Below, piece after piece: positions 18,303 through 27,727 of a stretch of DNA of 64,000 nt. The DNA comes from Enterococcus gilvus ATCC BAA-350 (lineage in GTDB: Bacteria; Bacillota; Bacilli; Lactobacillales; Enterococcaceae). The translations under genes were made by a program, and so were the position numbers. The notes under the pieces were generated by a model, which did not search any database, was not told where the DNA came from, and saw nothing but the letters and a program-made list of their open reading frames with translations. Where the stretch lies: positions 2,963,501-3,027,500 of the forward strand of contig NZ_ASWH01000001.1 in the NCBI RefSeq assembly GCF_000407545.1, read 5' to 3'. The stretch's first letter is position 1. Every line of letters begins with the position of its first letter.

Positions 18303-18803
18303 TCAGCTGCCCTGTTGGAGCGCCGCGAAAATTTCCAGCCACGATTCCTCAAAGACAACAATGGTCGTAGCGATCCCTTGATTTTCAGGGCGTCCCGCTA
18401 CTTCATAAAGCACCCGCGCCGCTGCTTTTTTTGGATAACCATAGATCCCTGCACTCAACACGGGCACTGCAAGGCTCTCGAGCTTGTATTCCTGCGCTAG
18501 CTGATAGACCGCTTCGTAGGCACTGTAAAGCAACTTTTCTTCCTCGTGTTCGCCATCCTGATAACGCGGGCCAACCGCATGAATCACATACGTCGCAGAC
18601 AGCTCAAAAGCTGGCGTGATCACCGCCGTCCCTGTCGGTGTTCCGCCAATCGCCCCCATCGCCTTTTTCAAATTCGGTCCCGCAGCACGGTTCAATGCGC
18701 CATCCACACCGCCTCCGGGAATCAAAGCCGCATTCGCCGCATTGACGATAGCTTCTACTTGAAAGGTCAAATGCGCGATATCTCCCACTACTACTTGAAT
18801 CAC
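18303..18803 (-). CDS. Macro-domain protein (probable ADP-ribose/O-acetyl-ADP-ribose hydrolase)
   Basis: This 166-residue single macro domain shows Asp8 and the ADP-ribose loop IVNAANAALIPGGGVDGALNRAAG (Asn21, Asn24, GGG30-32, Asp34), then SAGIYGYPK near the phosphate-binding loop. The best-known relatives (YmdB/MacroD type) remove acetyl from O-acetyl-ADP-ribose or hydrolyse ADP-ribosyl esters. No SIR2/LplA-type partner is adjacent, so it is not a macro-SirTM operon. The C-terminus is slightly short but the fold looks complete. Confidence 0.87.
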   Translation of the reverse strand: MIQVVVGDIAHLTFQVEAIVNAANAALIPGGGVDGALNRAAGPNLKKAMGAIGGTPTGTAVITPAFELSATYVIHAVGPRYQDGEHEEEKLLYSAYEAVYQLAQEYKLESLAVPVLSAGIYGYPKKAAARVLYEVAGRPENQGIATTIVVFEESWLEIFAALQQGS

Positions 18804-18889
18804 CGTCTTCTCCTCCTTTGTTCTGCTCCTTCTATCCTACAGTCCTTCTGGCTTGCGGGGCAACTGTTAACGTTCAGACCATTGTCATA

Positions 18890-18927
18890 AAAAAAGACAC
18901 CTTCTCCTCAACGGGAAAAAGTGTCTT
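18890..18927 (-). terminator. Probable terminator after the dus gene
   Basis: On the minus strand AAAGACAC pairs with GTGTCTTT around a partly paired interior, followed by T residues. It lies between dus and the macro-domain gene. Confidence 0.55.
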
Positions 18928-18943
18928 TGAAGGCAGTCCTCCA

Positions 18944-19912
18944 TTAGTGCTGTTCAGCCTGCTCAAAGGCGTCTAAAATCTCACGAACTTCAGCCGTCGA
19001 TTTCGTATTCATCAAGCGCACGCGTAAGTCATTCGCACCGGGAAACCCTTTAACATAAATTTTGAAGAATCGGTGCAAGCCAACGATCGAACGAGGGACT
19101 TTTTCCGCATACCGGTCTTGCAAATCAAGCTGTAAACGCAGCAGTCCAATCAATTCTTCGGGAGAATGTTCTTTAGCTTCCTTTTCAAAGGCATAAGGAT
19201 TCTTAAAAATCCCACGGCCGATCATCAGGCCATCTACACCATATTTTTCCGCCAGCTCCAAGCCCATCTGACGATCCAAAATATCCCCATTGATCGTGAT
19301 CAGCGTTTGCGGTGCCAGCGCATCCCGCAGTTTCACGATCTCAGGAATCAGATCCCAATGCGCATCCACCTTGCTCATCTCTTTGCGCGTCCGCATATGA
19401 ACAGAAAGATTGGCGATGTCCTGCTCCAGCAAATGACTGATCCACTCCGTCATCTCCGCGGTATCTGTAAATCCAAGACGTGTCTTCACACTTACAGGCA
19501 ATCCCCCAGCTTTTGCTGCTTGGATCAATTCCGCCGCCACTTCTGGCCGCAAAATCAAGCCGCTGCCTTTTCCTCGTTCCGCCACATTCGGCACCGGACA
19601 GCCCATATTGATATCGATTCCGCTGAAGCCCATCTCCGCCATCGCAAGACTCATCTCGCGGAAAAATTCAGGCTTGTCTCCCCAGATATGCGCTACCATC
19701 GGCTGCTCATCCTCTGTAAACATCAACCTGCCGCGAACGCTCTCGATCCCATCAGGGTGACAAAAACTATCCGAATTCGTAAATTCCGTAAAAAATACAT
19801 CCGGTGCGCCCGCTTCCTTCACCACATGACGGAAGACCACGTCCGTCACATCCTCCATCGGAGCTAAAACAAAAAAGGGCTTCGGCAATTCCGCCCAAAA
19901 ATTATTCTTCAT
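18944..19912 (-). CDS. dus: tRNA-dihydrouridine synthase
   Basis: This 322-residue FMN TIM-barrel enzyme has [12 protein letters not shown] at the start, the catalytic cysteine Cys105 in [19 protein letters not shown], and the FMN phosphate site [15 protein letters not shown]. It reduces uridines in the D-loop of tRNA with NAD(P)H. An alternative start is not needed: AGGAGG lies upstream of ATG 19912. Firmicutes often carry two or three Dus paralogues, so the exact position modified is uncertain. It appears monocistronic. Confidence 0.92.
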   Translation of the reverse strand: MKNNFWAELPKPFFVLAPMEDVTDVVFRHVVKEAGAPDVFFTEFTNSDSFCHPDGIESVRGRLMFTEDEQPMVAHIWGDKPEFFREMSLAMAEMGFSGIDINMGCPVPNVAERGKGSGLILRPEVAAELIQAAKAGGLPVSVKTRLGFTDTAEMTEWISHLLEQDIANLSVHMRTRKEMSKVDAHWDLIPEIVKLRDALAPQTLITINGDILDRQMGLELAEKYGVDGLMIGRGIFKNPYAFEKEAKEHSPEELIGLLRLQLDLQDRYAEKVPRSIVGLHRFFKIYVKGFPGANDLRVRLMNTKSTAEVREILDAFEQAEQH

Positions 19913-20024
19913 TATGTAGATTTCCTCCTACTATCGCTATGTATACAAAACAACATTATTATACTAAGGTTTGCGGGAAGAAGCAAAAATACAAATCACA
20001 AAATAAAAATACACTCAGCTTCCA

Positions 20025-20618
20025 CTAAGTGTACTTGATCTCATGGATATGTTCTTTGCTGTCGTACCACAGTTCCTCCGGTGAGTAATGATCCGTCCCA
20101 TTGAGGATGACTTCCCCCGTCTCCTTGATCTCAAACTCTGAGCCCAACCAATAGTGAGCTTTCGGACCGCCGAACATCCACAGTCCCCCTTTGCGTTTCC
20201 AGCGCCAAGGAGAAAAAACATCAACAATATCCTTGTACAAATGCGACCTCAGATAGCGAATCTCACCAGTGTCGAACGTGATTCGTAAAAAACTAGAGAC
20301 ATTTTCCACTTTTGTCGCTTTCGGTACGTCACCTTCTGGATACTGTTTTATCTCGATCGATTTATCCATCTCCTCGTCTCCCTTTGTTTTAGAGAAGAAA
20401 GAGGCAAAAAAGGACGGTTTGGAATTTCCCAGCAGTTCGTCTGCCGTCACCTGAAAAAAATCACTTAACTTCACCAGCATATCCAAATCGGGGTAGCTCT
20501 TGTTCCGTTCCCATTTCGAAACCGCCTGCGGTGTGACGCTGAGAAAATCAGCCAAGTCTTTCTGTGACATCTTTTTCACTTCTCTTAATTCCCTGATTTT
20601 TGCTCCGATCTCTACCAT
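20025..20618 (-). CDS. XRE/Cro-type HTH regulator with a C-terminal sensory-like domain
   Basis: This 197-residue protein begins with a classical Cro/cI helix-turn-helix (about 5-62: IRELREVKKMSQKDLADFLS, then VTPQAVSKWE). After a Ser/Lys linker (about 68-84) comes a beta-rich C-terminal part (85-197) with many aromatic residues that I do not recognise. It may control itself or a neighbour. It is not part of an obvious toxin-antitoxin pair. The upstream spacer 20619-20784 contains a large inverted repeat. Confidence 0.75.
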   Translation of the reverse strand: MVEIGAKIRELREVKKMSQKDLADFLSVTPQAVSKWERNKSYPDLDMLVKLSDFFQVTADELLGNSKPSFFASFFSKTKGDEEMDKSIEIKQYPEGDVPKATKVENVSSFLRITFDTGEIRYLRSHLYKDIVDVFSPWRWKRKGGLWMFGGPKAHYWLGSEFEIKETGEVILNGTDHYSPEELWYDSKEHIHEIKYT

Positions 20619-20649
20619 GACTATAGCCCTCCAGTGTGTAAACAGACAA

Positions 20650-20728
20650 TAAACCTTCTGTTGAAATAGCGAAAACTAAGCTCAACCATGCGTTGAGTAC
20701 TTAAATTTTACCATGACCAGAAGGTTTA
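20650..20728. repeat. 11-bp inverted repeat enclosing a second hairpin
   Basis: TAAACCTTCTG (20650-20660) is the exact inverse of CAGAAGGTTTA (20718-20728). Inside, CTCAAC (20681-20686) pairs with GTTGAG (20692-20697) around CATGC. It lies upstream of the XRE gene and downstream of the LarR-like gene and has no T tract. It could be an operator pair or an RNA structure in the XRE leader. Confidence 0.6.
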
Positions 20729-20784
20729 CATCGTTAAAGTTTATTCATTTTTACTGGGCTCTCTGCAAACGGAGCGGCTATTTC

Positions 20785-21471
20785 TCAATAGGCGATATAA
20801 TCATCCAATTTTTGGACATTGCAGACAATGATTCTTCGTCTGCCGTTGTCACTATTGGTAAATGCGATCACGCCCTCTTCCTTCAGCTTCTTCATCATTC
20901 TGCTGACGCTTGCGTACGTAGCGATACCGCAAAATGCTGCAATATCCTCATTAGTGACCTCAAAATCAATCAAGATCTTTGATCCGCCGTCTAATTCACG
21001 TCCAAATTTCAGGACCAGATCTCTTAAAAAGCTCGCCAACGCTCCTAATTTGCCATTCATGGTCAAACGCTGCAAACGCGAAAAATTTTCAGACAAGCGA
21101 TGGCGGTAATATTGTTTTACATAGTTTTGAAGATACGGATCGTTGTTGACATACTTCCAAAATTGCACCCGATTGATCTGATAAAAAGTAGCCGTCGGTG
21201 ATTCGATCCGTACGTTGAAGGGCTGTTCATCATATTGAAGCGCTTCGTCATGCAGCAGTGAAATGACGTCTGGCTGATTGATGTAGGAAATATTAAATTC
21301 TCGACCATCCTGCAAAATGACCGACGTTTTGATAACGCCCTCCTTCAGGATGAACACACTCGCCGCTTTCAAGCCGTGAAAAGTTAGATACGTATGATAG
21401 TCCTTCGTAATAACCGGAATTTGTTTATCTTCCAGAAAATTAACGAGGTAATCGATGTCTTTATTATTCAT
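20785..21471 (-). CDS. larR: Crp/Fnr-family regulator, probable LarR-type activator of the lar operon
   Basis: This 228-residue protein has an N-terminal cyclic-nucleotide-binding-like beta barrel and a C-terminal winged HTH (DFEVTNEDIAAFCGIATYASVSRMMKKL, about 170-200). It lacks the cAMP-contact motif of CRP and the four-cysteine cluster of FNR. Known LarR of Lactobacillus plantarum is a Crp/Fnr protein, divergent from larABCDE, that responds to the L/D lactate balance; the same position here supports the assignment. The ATG at 21471 has AAGGAAAA just upstream, whereas an ATG nine codons earlier has no ribosome site. The symbol rests on context and family, not on close identity. Confidence 0.72.
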   Translation of the reverse strand: MNNKDIDYLVNFLEDKQIPVITKDYHTYLTFHGLKAASVFILKEGVIKTSVILQDGREFNISYINQPDVISLLHDEALQYDEQPFNVRIESPTATFYQINRVQFWKYVNNDPYLQNYVKQYYRHRLSENFSRLQRLTMNGKLGALASFLRDLVLKFGRELDGGSKILIDFEVTNEDIAAFCGIATYASVSRMMKKLKEEGVIAFTNSDNGRRRIIVCNVQKLDDYIAY

Positions 21472-21492
21472 AGTTTTCCTTCCAATCCCTAC

Positions 21493-21551
21493 TTTCATTT
21501 ATGAATGAAAGAATCTGTTGTATTTTATCATATCCTCTTACCATTTGGTAA
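21493..21551. promoter_or_regulatory. Two palindromes in the larR-larA divergent region
   Basis: TTTCATT-tatg-AATGAAA (21493-21510) and TTACCA-tt-TGGTAA (21538-21551) are perfect inverted repeats. The half-site ATTTGGTA (21543-21550) recurs inverted as TACCAAAT at 21640-21647, 20 bases before larA. These are candidate LarR-type operators. No clean sigma-A promoter was found for larA, which would fit dependence on an activator. Confidence 0.45.
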
Positions 21552-21667
21552 TGTCAAAGGACGATGCTTCTCGATAATGCTCAGAAACAATGCCTATCAA
21601 CAAGGTGAGCGTCGTTCTTGGGCCTTATCATAAGTCTTGTACCAAATAGAAAGAGGATGAAGAACAA

Positions 21668-22951
21668 ATGATTGAATTAGCACTTCCTTACGACAACAAA
21701 ACAATAACTGCAAAAATAGAAGACGACCGTTTTGCGGGGTCTCTCGTTTCTCAAGCCGCTACCTACCGTGCGGAGTATTCAGAAGAGGAGCTAGTCGAAC
21801 GCTCTTTAGATTTTCCTATCGCTTCTCCCAAACTAGAAGAGCTGGCGAAGGGAAAGAAAAACATCGTCATTATTTCTTCCGACCACACGAGACCCGTTCC
21901 TTCAAAGATCATCACACCGATTCTTTTACGCCGCATTCGTTCCGTTGCTCCTGATGCACGAATCCGAATTTTAGTTGCCACAGGTTTCCACAGACCTTCC
22001 ACAAAAGAAGAGCTGATCAGTAAATATGGCGAAGACATCGTTGCCCATGAAGAAATCGTTATGCATTATTCCGAACGAGACGAAGACATGGTGACCCTGG
22101 GTAAACTCCCTTCTGGCGGTGATCTGATCATTAATAAAGTGGCAATGGAGGCAGATTTACTACTGTCAGAAGGATTTATTGAATCTCACTTCTTCGCTGG
22201 TTTTTCTGGCGGCAGAAAATCTGTCTTACCGGGTATTTCTTCTTATAAAACGATCATGGCCAATCATTCAGGCGAGTTTATCAATGATAAACATTCGCGG
22301 ACAGGGAACCTCAAGCATAATTTGATCCATGAAGACATGGCTTACGCGGCCAAAACGGCGCATTTAGCCTTTATCCTGAACGTCGTTCTTGACGAAGATA
22401 AGAAAATCATCGGCTCCTTCGCCGGCGACTTGGAAAAAGCACATAAAAAAGGCACAGTGTTCGTTGATTCCTTATCTCAAGTCGACGCGATCGAATCCGA
22501 CATCACGATCTCTACCAATGGCGGGTATCCCCTTGATCAAAACATCTATCAAGCAGTAAAAGGCATGACCTCCGCTGAAGCTACAAATAAACTGGGGGGA
22601 ACGATCATCATGGTTGCCGGCTGTCGAGACGGACACGGCGGCGAAGGCTTCTATCATAATATTGCGGATGTTGCCGATCCTAAGGAATTTCTCGACAAAG
22701 CCATCCACACCCCGCGACTAGAAACCGTCCCAGATCAATGGACGTCTCAGATCCTTGCTCGTATTTTGGTGAACCATCACGTCATCTTGGTGTCTGACCT
22801 CGTTGATCCTCAATTAGTCACCGATATGCACATGGCGCTTTCGACATCCTTAGAGGATGCGCTAGAAAAGGCCTACGATCGTGAAGGAAAAGAAGCGAAG
22901 GTCGTCGTTATTCCAGATGGACTCGGCGTCATCGTCAAAGGAAGGCATTAA
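21668..22951 (+). CDS. larA: Nickel-pincer lactate racemase
   Basis: This 427-residue enzyme interconverts D- and L-lactate using the nickel pincer nucleotide cofactor. The key positions of the L. plantarum enzyme are kept with the same numbering: Asp72 and Arg75 (SDHTRP), His108 (GFHRP), His174 (ESHFFAG), Lys184 that binds the cofactor (GGRKSVLPG) and His200 (MANH). It is therefore likely an active lactate racemase and not one of the broader LarA homologues, though the substrate is inferred. It is the first gene of larA-larB-larC-larE-larD-nickel permease, and larB follows after 1 base. Confidence 0.94.
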   Translation: MIELALPYDNKTITAKIEDDRFAGSLVSQAATYRAEYSEEELVERSLDFPIASPKLEELAKGKKNIVIISSDHTRPVPSKIITPILLRRIRSVAPDARIRILVATGFHRPSTKEELISKYGEDIVAHEEIVMHYSERDEDMVTLGKLPSGGDLIINKVAMEADLLLSEGFIESHFFAGFSGGRKSVLPGISSYKTIMANHSGEFINDKHSRTGNLKHNLIHEDMAYAAKTAHLAFILNVVLDEDKKIIGSFAGDLEKAHKKGTVFVDSLSQVDAIESDITISTNGGYPLDQNIYQAVKGMTSAEATNKLGGTIIMVAGCRDGHGGEGFYHNIADVADPKEFLDKAIHTPRLETVPDQWTSQILARILVNHHVILVSDLVDPQLVTDMHMALSTSLEDALEKAYDREGKEAKVVVIPDGLGVIVKGRH

Positions 22952-22952
22952 G

Positions 22953-23714
22953 ATGGACGCAGAAAAAATAAAAGAACTCTTAAAGCTTGTTTCGGAACAA
23001 AAACTAAGCCCGGAAGATGCGGCAGAAACGATTCATAACGACGGCTTCACTGATTTAGGCTTTGCCAAGATCGATACGGAGAGAGGCCAGCGAACAGGGA
23101 TGCCTGAAATCGTTTATGGGGAAGGAAAAACCGCTGATCAAATCATCGGGATCGTCGAAGCCATGCTAGGAGAACAAAACAACATCCTAGTCACAAGAGT
23201 CGACGGGAAAAAAGCTGCGGCTGTTAGAACGAAACTCCCCCACCTGCACTACGATACGGCTTCAGAAATCTTGCTGTGGGAAAGAAATCCACAAATGAAG
23301 ACACAAGGAAAGATTGCCATAGTCACCGCAGGAACCTCCGATCTGAAGGTTGCTGAGGAAGCTGCGATTACAGCAGAAGCCTTCGGAAACAGCGTAGACA
23401 GAATCTATGACGTCGGTGTTGCAGGAATCCATCGCTTGTTTGCTCGCCTTGAACAAATCCGGGCGGCACAAGTGGTGATCGTGATTGCTGGAATGGAAGG
23501 AGCGCTGGCTTCCGTGGTTGGAGGACTGGTCAGTACGCCGATCATTGCAGTACCGACAAGTGTAGGCTACGGAACAGCCTTCAATGGCTTGGCTGCACTC
23601 CTCACGATGCTCAACAGCTGTGCCACAGGTATCACGGTCGTAAATATTGATAACGGCTTCGGTGCCGGATATGCGGCTAGTAAAATCAACCATTTAGCGG
23701 AGGCTGCGAAATGA
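22953..23714 (+). CDS. larB: Pyridinium-3,5-biscarboxylic acid mononucleotide synthase
   Basis: This 253-residue protein has a PurE/AIR-carboxylase-like C-terminal domain (for example [15 protein letters not shown], and [13 protein letters not shown]). LarB carboxylates nicotinic acid adenine dinucleotide at C5 and hydrolyses its phosphoanhydride, the first step of nickel-pincer cofactor synthesis. The frame is open 24 codons upstream within larA, but ATG at 22953, directly after the larA stop, gives the family's N-terminus. It overlaps larC by ATGA. Confidence 0.93.
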   Translation: MDAEKIKELLKLVSEQKLSPEDAAETIHNDGFTDLGFAKIDTERGQRTGMPEIVYGEGKTADQIIGIVEAMLGEQNNILVTRVDGKKAAAVRTKLPHLHYDTASEILLWERNPQMKTQGKIAIVTAGTSDLKVAEEAAITAEAFGNSVDRIYDVGVAGIHRLFARLEQIRAAQVVIVIAGMEGALASVVGGLVSTPIIAVPTSVGYGTAFNGLAALLTMLNSCATGITVVNIDNGFGAGYAASKINHLAEAAK

Positions 23715-24943
23715 AAACTCTCTATCTTGACCCCTTTTCAGGCGTCAGCGGAAATATGTTATTAGGGACCTTGTTTGACCTTGGGCTGGACGTTGAGGAC
23801 TTCACCCACGAATTAGCCAAACTAAAGCTGACAGGATACCAATTATCACTGACCAAAACAACAAAATCAGCGATTGACGGGCATTTATTTGAAGTCGTGC
23901 TAAGCGACGAGTTCAAGGGGCATCACCCTGATGAAGGTGCGGAAATGATCCATCATCACGGAAGAAATCTTGCGGCCATCGAAGGACTTATCCATGCTTC
24001 AGAGCTGAGTGCGTCCATCAAACAGAGCGCCTGTGCCGTCTTCGAAGAGATCGCAGCAGCGGAAGCGCGTGTCCACGGAAAAACGATCAATGAGATCCAT
24101 TTCCATGAAGTCGGTGCGATCGATTCGATCGTGGACGTCGTCGGCTTTTTTATTGGGTTAGAACTTTTACAAATCCAGCACGTCCTTTGCGGCACTCTTG
24201 TTGATGGAACTGGGACGATCACCGTGGCTCACGGCGTCATGCCCGTTCCAGTTCCCGCAGTCATGCAGATGCGGCTGAATAGCAATGTCCCTTTTCGTCA
24301 GCGAGAAGATGTCCTCACTGAGCTGGTTACACCAACTGGATTTGGACTGATCAAGCACACCGCAGAGACCTTCGGCACCCTCCCAGAAAATGTGATGATC
24401 GAAAAGATCGGATACGGGTTTGGAACGCGAGAGACCGGCAGCTTGAACGCCCTCAGAGGCTGTCTCTGTAATTCTTTACTGAGCAATCAGCAAGTCCCCC
24501 GCGAACAAGATCATGTGTTGTTGATCGAGACGAATTTAGATGATGCTACAGGACAGGAATTATCCGACGTGATGCAGCTCCTGCTTGAAAAAGGAGCAAA
24601 AGACGTTTGGACAGCACCCATTACCATGAAAAAAGGACGTCCTGCCTACAAGCTGAGTCTCTTAGCAGCCCCTGCCCAAAACGACGAAATGGTCAAAATC
24701 TTATTTGAAACGACTTCTTCGATCGGCATTAGGCAACAACTGCTAGACAGAAAAATCATGCAACGAACTGTTCGTTTAGAAAAAACAGCTCTTGGCGACG
24801 TTCATGTTAAACACTTGTCTTATCAGGGTTTTTCAAAGATTTCCTTTGAACATGACGAGCTTCTCGCCTTAGCCAAAGAAAAAAGGTGCACGATCACTGA
24901 GGTAAAAAATCAATTAATGGAACAACTTCAAAAGAACGAATAA
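23711..24943 (+). CDS. larC: Nickel insertion protein of the pincer cofactor, unsplit form
   Basis: This 410-residue protein shows the LarC motifs: [14 protein letters not shown] at the N-terminus, [17 protein letters not shown] near residue 128-144 and a C-terminal half containing [17 protein letters not shown]. LarC is a CTP-dependent cyclometallase that inserts nickel into the dithio-cofactor. In L. plantarum larC is split into larC1 and larC2 joined by a ribosomal frameshift; here one continuous frame covers both parts. It is translationally coupled to larB by a 4-base overlap. Confidence 0.93.
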   Translation: MKTLYLDPFSGVSGNMLLGTLFDLGLDVEDFTHELAKLKLTGYQLSLTKTTKSAIDGHLFEVVLSDEFKGHHPDEGAEMIHHHGRNLAAIEGLIHASELSASIKQSACAVFEEIAAAEARVHGKTINEIHFHEVGAIDSIVDVVGFFIGLELLQIQHVLCGTLVDGTGTITVAHGVMPVPVPAVMQMRLNSNVPFRQREDVLTELVTPTGFGLIKHTAETFGTLPENVMIEKIGYGFGTRETGSLNALRGCLCNSLLSNQQVPREQDHVLLIETNLDDATGQELSDVMQLLLEKGAKDVWTAPITMKKGRPAYKLSLLAAPAQNDEMVKILFETTSSIGIRQQLLDRKIMQRTVRLEKTALGDVHVKHLSYQGFSKISFEHDELLALAKEKRCTITEVKNQLMEQLQKNE

Positions 24944-24959
24944 AGAAAGAAGCCTTCAA

Positions 24960-25796
24960 ATGACCTTATTAAAAGAAAAAGAAAAAAAGCTGCAAGCAAT
25001 TTTATCCCATTATCAAAAAGTCGTCGTTAGTTTTTCCGGCGGGATCGACTCGACACTCGCATTAAAGGAATCTCTCGACACACTAGGCAAAGAAAATGTT
25101 CTCGCTGTCGTTGCCGACTCTGAATTTTTTGCGGACGATGAATACGAAGAAGCCCTTCAATTAGCCGAAGAAATGGGTGCGCGGGTGATGGGGGTGCAAC
25201 TAGATTATTTAGCAGATGAGCATATCAAAAACAACCAGCCGGATTCGTGGTATTACATGAAAAAAATCTTCTATACCAAGCTGACAGAAATCGCCGAAGA
25301 ATTTGGGGCAAATGCTGTAGTTGACGGCATCATCATGGATGACGGCGCAGATTTCCGACCAGGTCTTCGCGCGAGGAATGAAGCAGGAGCGGTCTCCATT
25401 TTGCAGCAAGCGACCCTTTACAAAGACGAAGTCCGCCAGCTCGCACAACTCTTAGGCTTGAAAAACTGGAACAAGGCCCCCTCATGTTCAGTTTCCTCAC
25501 GCTTTCCCTACAATACAAAATTGACGAGCAAAAAGCTGCGGCAAGTCTTAGCTGCTGAAAAATATTTAAAGGAACTAGGATTTCCTACGGTACGAGTCCG
25601 TGTCCATAAAAAATTGGCCCGCATCGAAGTCCCTGAAGAAGCTATCGCGCAAGTGGTGGCTCAACGCGCCGCGATCACTAAAAAATTAAGCGAACTAGGC
25701 TACGACTATATTTCAGTCGATCTTGACGGTTTTATCAGCGGTCGAATGAATCAGACACTTTCAGAAGAAGAAAAATCAACCATATTAGCGGGGTAG
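24960..25796 (+). CDS. larE: Sacrificial sulfur transferase for the pincer cofactor
   Basis: This 278-residue PP-loop ATPase has SGGIDST at residues 26-32. Cys176 (APSCSVSSRFPYN) matches the cysteine that L. plantarum LarE destroys to donate sulfur, and Trp97 is also conserved, so the protein should be of the single-turnover, dehydroalanine-forming type and not the cluster-dependent type with three cysteines. It thiolates both carboxyl groups of the LarB product. It lies 16 bases after larC. Confidence 0.94.
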   Translation: MTLLKEKEKKLQAILSHYQKVVVSFSGGIDSTLALKESLDTLGKENVLAVVADSEFFADDEYEEALQLAEEMGARVMGVQLDYLADEHIKNNQPDSWYYMKKIFYTKLTEIAEEFGANAVVDGIIMDDGADFRPGLRARNEAGAVSILQQATLYKDEVRQLAQLLGLKNWNKAPSCSVSSRFPYNTKLTSKKLRQVLAAEKYLKELGFPTVRVRVHKKLARIEVPEEAIAQVVAQRAAITKKLSELGYDYISVDLDGFISGRMNQTLSEEEKSTILAG

Positions 25797-25802
25797 AAAA
25801 AA

Positions 25803-26525
25803 ATGCATGACTCATTATTTATACGTTCCCTCACCGAACTGATGGGCACAGCCATTATGGTCGCTTTGGGAAATGGTTCGGTAGCAAATGTTGAACTACG
25901 TGGAACAAAAGGCTTTCAAGGCGGCTGGATCTTGATTGGTTTTGGGTACGGGATCGGTGTGATGATCCCTGCCCTCATGTTCGCTGCCATATCTGGCGCC
26001 CAGATCAATCCAGCCATGACCATCGCCTTAGCCGTCAGCGGCAGCTTTCCTTGGAAAGACGTACTGCCCTACGTTCTTGCGCAAGTCCTCGGTGCAATTT
26101 TAGGACAGTTGCTCGTCGTCTTCGCCTATAAGCCTTATTATGATCAGACTGAAAATTCCGAAGCGATTTTAGCGACCTTCGCAACGATCGATGCCGCAAA
26201 CAGTAAATTAAACGGATTTATCAATGAATACATCGGCACTTTTTTATTAGTATTCGGCGCACTATTCATCACGGCTGACACGATCGACCCCCGTGCCGAC
26301 TTTCTTGGCTTAGGGTTCTTGGTCATGTGTTTAGTCATCTCTTTCGGCGGGCCTACTGGACCCGCACTAAATCCCGCTAGAGATATAGGACCCAGACTTT
26401 TGCACGCCTTGTGGCCTTTTAAATTTAAAGGAAGCTCTCAATTCAACTATAGCTGGGTCCCAGTCCTTGCGCCCATTTGCGGTGCCATCACTGCTACGAT
26501 GCTGTACAAACTCATCGTCAACTAA
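25803..26525 (+). CDS. larD: Aquaglyceroporin-family lactate channel
   Basis: This 240-residue MIP-family protein has NPA boxes at Asn69 (QINPAM) and Asn190 (ALNPARD). It is distinct from the glycerol facilitator at 2021-2737. In L. plantarum the aquaglyceroporin of the lar operon (LarD) conducts lactic acid; its position here between larE (6 bases upstream) and a nickel permease supports the same role. Conduction of glycerol cannot be excluded from sequence. Confidence 0.87.
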   Translation: MHDSLFIRSLTELMGTAIMVALGNGSVANVELRGTKGFQGGWILIGFGYGIGVMIPALMFAAISGAQINPAMTIALAVSGSFPWKDVLPYVLAQVLGAILGQLLVVFAYKPYYDQTENSEAILATFATIDAANSKLNGFINEYIGTFLLVFGALFITADTIDPRADFLGLGFLVMCLVISFGGPTGPALNPARDIGPRLLHALWPFKFKGSSQFNYSWVPVLAPICGAITATMLYKLIVN

Positions 26526-26579
26526 AGGCCGTTCAGCCGGCACCTGTCGCTGGACTGCTTTTCCTGAAAGGAGATACTC

Positions 26580-27575
26580 ATGAAAAAACAGATAGGGATC
26601 GCTTCTGCTCCTTATTACTTAGCCATTTTAGCCCTGCATCTTTGTACGTTCTCATGGCTATGGGTGATCGCAAGACAAAGACCCTCTCTGATCGGTTTAG
26701 GACTTGTCGCCTATACATTGGGCCTGAGGCACGCATTTGATGCCGATCATATTGCCGCGATCGATAATACCGTCAGAAAATTAATCCATCAGAAACAAAA
26801 ATCCTGCGGCGTAGGTTTCTACTTTTCCTTGGGACACTCAAGCGTGGTGCTCCTCATTATTTTTTTAGTTAATCTATCTGCTGATTTTTTTAAAGAGCAT
26901 TTATCTTTCTTAAAAGTATTGGGCGGAACAGCAGGGGGCATCATCTCTGGAACATTCTTACTCTTTCTAGCTATCAATAACTTGATCATTCTTATCCATC
27001 TGATAACTATCCGTAAGAAAAAAACAGACGAACAACTCGAACACGAAAACGTGGAAAATCTCTTAAATTCAAGAGGAATACTGGCAAAAATTTTGACGCC
27101 CTTTTTACATATGGTCACGAAAGCCTGGCATATGTACCCCATCGGTTTCCTATTCGGCTTAGGCTTTGATACCGCTACGGAGATCGGTCTGATTTCTCTT
27201 TCTGCCGAAAACAATCACACACTGATAGGCTGGAACAGCATGGTCTTTCCGTTATTGTTCGCAGCAGGGATGTCTCTCATGGATACCAGTGATTCCGTCA
27301 TGATGTCCGGCGCATACAATTGGGCCTTTGCCATGCCCGAACGTAAAATGAACTACAATCTGATCGTCACCTCTGTCTCAATCATCGTGGCCTTTACGAT
27401 CGGAGCAGTCGAATTGGCGCAAGTCGGAATCAGCACCCTAGGACCCCTCAACAACTTTGGGCTCTGGATCTCAACGATCGATTTTAATAAAGCCGGAATC
27501 TACATGATCCTTCTGTTCGCTGCCCTCTGGCTCGGCTCCTACTTTGTGTGGCAAGTCAGAAAAGCGAACGCGTGA
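26580..27575 (+). CDS. NiCoT-family nickel permease
   Basis: This 331-residue membrane protein has the hallmark RHAFDADHIAAIDNT (HX4DH: His51, Asp56, His57) in TM2 and LGFDTATEIGL later, the signature of NixA/HoxN nickel-cobalt transporters. It lies 54 bases after larD with AAAGGAG before the ATG. The metal it brings in is almost certainly the nickel needed by LarC and LarA. L. plantarum uses a multi-gene ECF nickel transporter for this purpose, so a single-protein permease has taken its place here. Confidence 0.92.
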   Translation: MKKQIGIASAPYYLAILALHLCTFSWLWVIARQRPSLIGLGLVAYTLGLRHAFDADHIAAIDNTVRKLIHQKQKSCGVGFYFSLGHSSVVLLIIFLVNLSADFFKEHLSFLKVLGGTAGGIISGTFLLFLAINNLIILIHLITIRKKKTDEQLEHENVENLLNSRGILAKILTPFLHMVTKAWHMYPIGFLFGLGFDTATEIGLISLSAENNHTLIGWNSMVFPLLFAAGMSLMDTSDSVMMSGAYNWAFAMPERKMNYNLIVTSVSIIVAFTIGAVELAQVGISTLGPLNNFGLWISTIDFNKAGIYMILLFAALWLGSYFVWQVRKANA

Positions 27576-27603
27576 TGAATTGAAAAGTATTCATTAAACA
27601 AAC

Positions 27604-27670
27604 AGAACTTCCCTTCAAGCTAAGCCTTAGTCATTGGACTACGCCTAGCTTGAAGGGAAGTTCTTATCTA
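27604..27670 (+). terminator. Long perfect inverted repeat closing the lar operon
   Basis: A 19-bp arm (27604-27622, AGAACTTCCCTTCAAGCTA) is repeated exactly inverted at 27646-27664. The 23-base loop holds a second small stem (TAGTC/GACTA). A weak T-rich stretch follows. It most likely terminates the lar transcript; the stem is unusually long. Confidence 0.6.
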
Positions 27671-27727
27671 TTTTTAAAACACCGTTCCTTGAGCAACGGT
27701 TACCCGCGACCCAATCTGAATTTTCTG

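Noticed and set aside
19166-19867. 233-codon open frame opposite dus
   Set aside because: It is fully antisense to a clear enzyme gene, rich in His, Arg and Pro as reverse-strand shadows are, and has no ribosome site.
23711-24943. Programmed frameshift in larC as in L. plantarum
   Set aside because: The gene is one continuous 410-codon frame containing both the N- and C-terminal LarC motifs, so no frameshift is needed.
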